Shown here piece by piece: positions 62,223-64,000 of a stretch of DNA of 64,000 nucleotides. The stretch comes from Actinomycetota bacterium (GTDB taxonomy: Bacteria > Actinomycetota > Acidimicrobiia > Acidimicrobiales > JAMCPL01). Numbering within the stretch: position 1 is the stretch's first letter; the number at the start of each line of letters is the position of its first letter. The stretch is from NCBI GenBank assembly GCA_023379675.1, contig JAMCPL010000011.1, forward strand, positions 48,864 through 112,863. The letters are read 5' to 3'. Under the pieces are notes generated by a model that was not told where the DNA came from, ran no database searches, and saw nothing but the letters and a program-made list of their open reading frames with translations. The position numbers and the translations under genes are program-made.

Positions 62223-62948
62223 ATGGCAGTGGATATAGCCACCGAGGAAGAGGTACGCCGCATTATAAGGCTTATCGAAACCAACACGGAGATCCGTGAA
62301 GCGGTGAGACGCGCCATCTTGACCGACGAGTTGCTGGAGCTACCTGATAAGTTTGCCAAGTTCGTCGAATCCATGAACGAGTTCAGGGCTTCCATGGAAC
62401 AGTTCAGGGCTTCCATGGAACAGTTCAGGGCTTCCATGGAACAGTTCGTCGAATCCATGAACGAATTCAGGGATGTTACCGAGAAGCGCTTGGACTGTCT
62501 GGAAAGTAGGGTGGGACGGCTGGAGGGCGGCCATTTCGAGAACAAGTGGAAAGAGAACGGCACGGCCTATCTGGGAAGCAAGGGGTTTCGCAGGGTGCGT
62601 CTCATCGACAAGCACACCCTCGCCAATCTTCTCGACGATGCCGTGGATAGTGGCGTTCTGGATAGTGATAGCGAGAACGACATACTACTTGTGGATGCAG
62701 TACACAGCGCAGTCGACAAGAGCTCATCTGCGGCCACGTACATTGCAACCGAGGTATCCGGTCGTGTGCATGCTGAGGACGTGGAAAGGGCGATACGGCG
62801 CGCAGCGTCTTTGCAGGCTGCTACAGGTATCAGCAGTATGGCATGTGTTGCGGGAGCATCTATTGACGATATTGCAAGAGCAATGGCCGAAGAGGCTGAT
62901 GTGATTGTTGTGCTTCCCTCCGAGTGGGACAGACCTCAGGTGGCCTGA
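62223..62948 (+). CDS. Coiled-coil protein with a PD-(D/E)xK-like C-terminal domain
   Basis: 241 residues from ATG 62223. A helical N-terminus (EEEVRRIIRLIETNTEIREAVRRAILTDELLELPDKFAKFVESM) is followed by an eight-residue repeat (FRASMEQ plus one) in three copies, then a basic coiled coil. The C-terminal half has strands DILLVDAVH and ATYIATEVSGRV, with EDVERAIRRAASL following. That order resembles restriction-like nuclease folds in archaeal and cyanobacterial DUF3782-type proteins. The active Lys is not evident. Function unknown. Confidence 0.6.
   Translation: MAVDIATEEEVRRIIRLIETNTEIREAVRRAILTDELLELPDKFAKFVESMNEFRASMEQFRASMEQFRASMEQFVESMNEFRDVTEKRLDCLESRVGRLEGGHFENKWKENGTAYLGSKGFRRVRLIDKHTLANLLDDAVDSGVLDSDSENDILLVDAVHSAVDKSSSAATYIATEVSGRVHAEDVERAIRRAASLQAATGISSMACVAGASIDDIARAMAEEADVIVVLPSEWDRPQVA
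62389..62460 (+). repeat. 24-base tandem repeat in the coiled-coil gene
   Basis: Three nearly identical units built on TTCAGGGCTTCCATGGAACA, each coding eight residues of coiled coil. A flanking pair of GAATCCATGAACGA motifs extends the pattern on both sides. Confidence 0.9.
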
Positions 62949-63250
62949 TTTTCCGGCTTCTCTAGGCGAGTTTGGCGCCAGTTCTGTACCGTACCAAAGG
63001 TTAAGTCATGCCGTGGAGGGGGTTGGCCGGTCAGTCATAGAGGAAGTCGGGGAGGTTCGGAGGTTCACAGCATATGCCGGTTCGAGATGCGGTGACGGCT
63101 GGAAGCGGAGCTCCCGACGTGTCCGTACAAATATCCAAAATACCCATTTTCATAATATAGCCGCCGCAGCCATGTCGTACTGTCTGAAATCGCCGCTGCA
63201 TATACCCCCAAATGCCCATTCTCACAGTACAACGCATCAAGATGGAGAGA
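62949..63250. other. Gene-free interval downstream of the truncated sulfotransferase
   Basis: 302 bases. It might hold the lost part of the sulfotransferase, but no frame on the minus strand continues that family. Two similar stretches are seen (about 63128-63156 and 63199-63228), each with CCCATT and AT-rich flanks. They look like a degenerate direct repeat. Confidence 0.4.
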
Positions 63251-63640
63251 TTACACCGGAAGGGTAAGGCAAAGGCGGGGATCCTTCCATATGCTTGTGG
63301 CCTGATTGGCGGTAAGTGAATGGAAGAGGCGATTAAGCGAAGGGTACAGCTGTTCGAGGCCGCTTGTATGCTGCCATCTATGGGTCAAGGTCGGCGGCCT
63401 GCTCCAAGCGCCATGCATGATGGTGAGTATCCTGTCATTGATTTGCATCAATGCACTGGACTCGAAATATCCTTTCTGATTGTGCGCATCAGGAGGCAGG
63501 AGATCGTCGTTGTCGACAGGAGTAAGTCCGAAGAGGGTCATCGTACCCGTGATGGCGGATGTACTGCTGCGGTGCATACCAGTTACATAGATGAGCGGGC
63601 CTTCCATTACTGATTCATATCCACGAAGGACCGTTACCAC
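63251..63640 (-). pseudogene. Truncated sulfotransferase-family gene
   Basis: 129 residues. The PAPS 5'-phosphosulfate loop is seen as YVTGMHRSSTSAITGTM (about 18-34), then GYFES and SIWKDPRLCLTLPV, where the frame stops. Full-length enzymes of this type go on for 100 or more residues past KDPRLCL, with the 3'-phosphate-binding part, so about half is missing. ATG 63607 (MEGPLIYVTGMHRS) is the more natural start; ATG 63640 overlaps the next fragment. Probably inactive. Confidence 0.65.
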
Positions 63641-63819
63641 GGCGTAGCGATGCGGGGCGGCCAGGCCAGGTCGAAATCGGCGGTCTCGAGGGAGAGATTG
63701 GGGTTGTAAGCAGGATCACGTGCGGGTATGTGAGCCCAGCGCTCCCGCATCCAGGCTAGTTCCTTCGTAGCGCGTACGCCGCTTTTCCGGCGTGGGCCGG
63801 CGACGGTCATCTTTCCCAC
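63634..63819 (-). pseudogene. C-terminal fragment of a glycosyltransferase
   Basis: 61 residues. The ending ERWAHIPARDPAYNPNLSLETADFDLAWPPRI resembles the tails of large GT2/GT4 surface-polysaccharide transferases, which typically end with DPYYNPNLSL and DFxLA. There is no catalytic part. Either a frameshifted tail of the gene at 63807-64000 or a separate remnant. Confidence 0.55.
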
Positions 63820-64000
63820 TCATATAGCCAGTTGGCGTGACTCTCATCTGCGAACATCTCTGCAATAGTAGATGTGAAACCAGCCCAAGATGAGTAGCTT
63901 ATCTCCTTCGGTGATGGTGCCTCTCCTGCCTCGTGAAGCCCAAGCCAGCGCTTTACCGCTGATACCAGCTCACTTGGCGAAAGCCCGTCGAAATACAACG
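63807..64000 (-). CDS. Glycosyltransferase C-terminal end (gene continues beyond the right edge)
   Basis: The frame is open to base 64000. LYFDGLSPSELVSAVKRWL is the end of a GT-B (GT4-like) fold after the nucleotide-sugar site, followed by a helical segment with SYSSWAGFTSTIAEMFADE. Stop at 63807. The catalytic domain lies outside the window. With the two following fragments it marks a surface-glycan locus. Confidence 0.6.
   Translation of the reverse strand, partial: LYFDGLSPSELVSAVKRWLGLHEAGEAPSPKEISYSSWAGFTSTIAEMFADESHANWLYEWER

Overview
The window comes from an actinobacterium. Markers are a WhiB protein, DUF3107, a DUF222/HNH protein, a SenX3-type kinase, a BldD-type regulator, paired ArsA-like ATPases and the actinobacterial form of type IV secretion genes (DUF6112, TrbL-like, SCO6880-like). 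The same window holds a flagellar cluster with FliW/CsrA. GC content is moderate, and ATA and AGG codons are common. This suggests a motile member of the class Acidimicrobiia, perhaps an acidophilic iron oxidiser. That lineage is an inference from gene content only.

Layout. 1-1257: 5' part of a SenX3/PhoR-like histidine kinase (minus strand). 1426-8824: a five-gene T4SS-like operon (plus strand) full of short tandem and direct repeats. 8838-9168: a cluster of small inverted-repeat elements flanked by CTAG. 9165-10862: a DUF222/HNH protein with a 61-residue tandem duplication. 11088-16952: an amidase, then sulfate assimilation genes (siroheme oxidase/chelatase, cysN, cysD, and divergent cysH). 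17050-18946: a membrane protein and a translin-like protein. 19065-23969: a methylcitrate-cycle block (MFS transporter, citrate synthase family, methylisocitrate lyase, MmgE/PrpD). Its two sides carry diverged copies of the end of the translin-like gene, and a tRNA-Ala lies next to it. 24821-26608: lepA. 26960-29551: a response regulator with a degenerate receiver, convergent with a PdtaS-like kinase.

29574-39745 is one long minus-strand run that starts with a BldD-like regulator. It continues with an excisionase-like HTH protein, HIT, PhoH-like, YbeY, a CNNM/CBS protein, Era, UppS, a small membrane protein, DUF3107, two ArsA-like ATPases and a PHP phosphatase. Most junctions overlap by a few bases, often as TTGA, GTGA or ATGA. 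The plus strand then carries hrcA-dnaJ-rsmE, etfBA and whiB. 46137-49787 (minus) holds an FrhB-like F420 oxidoreductase and a glycosyltransferase with a methyltransferase-like tail.

49894-61121 is flagellar: flbD, motA, motB and fliL on plus; flhA, a P-loop-less FlhF-like gene and two small genes on minus; flgN-like, flgK, flgL and fliW on plus; csrA convergent. 61379-64000 is a surface-modification margin: APS kinase, a second copy of the small inverted-repeat element, a coiled-coil/nuclease-like protein, a truncated sulfotransferase, and glycosyltransferase pieces running off the right edge. The least explained items are the small CTAG-flanked repeat family, the repeat-ridden T4SS operon, the methylcitrate block between duplicated gene ends, the degenerate receiver and FlhF proteins, and a cysH lacking one cluster cysteine.
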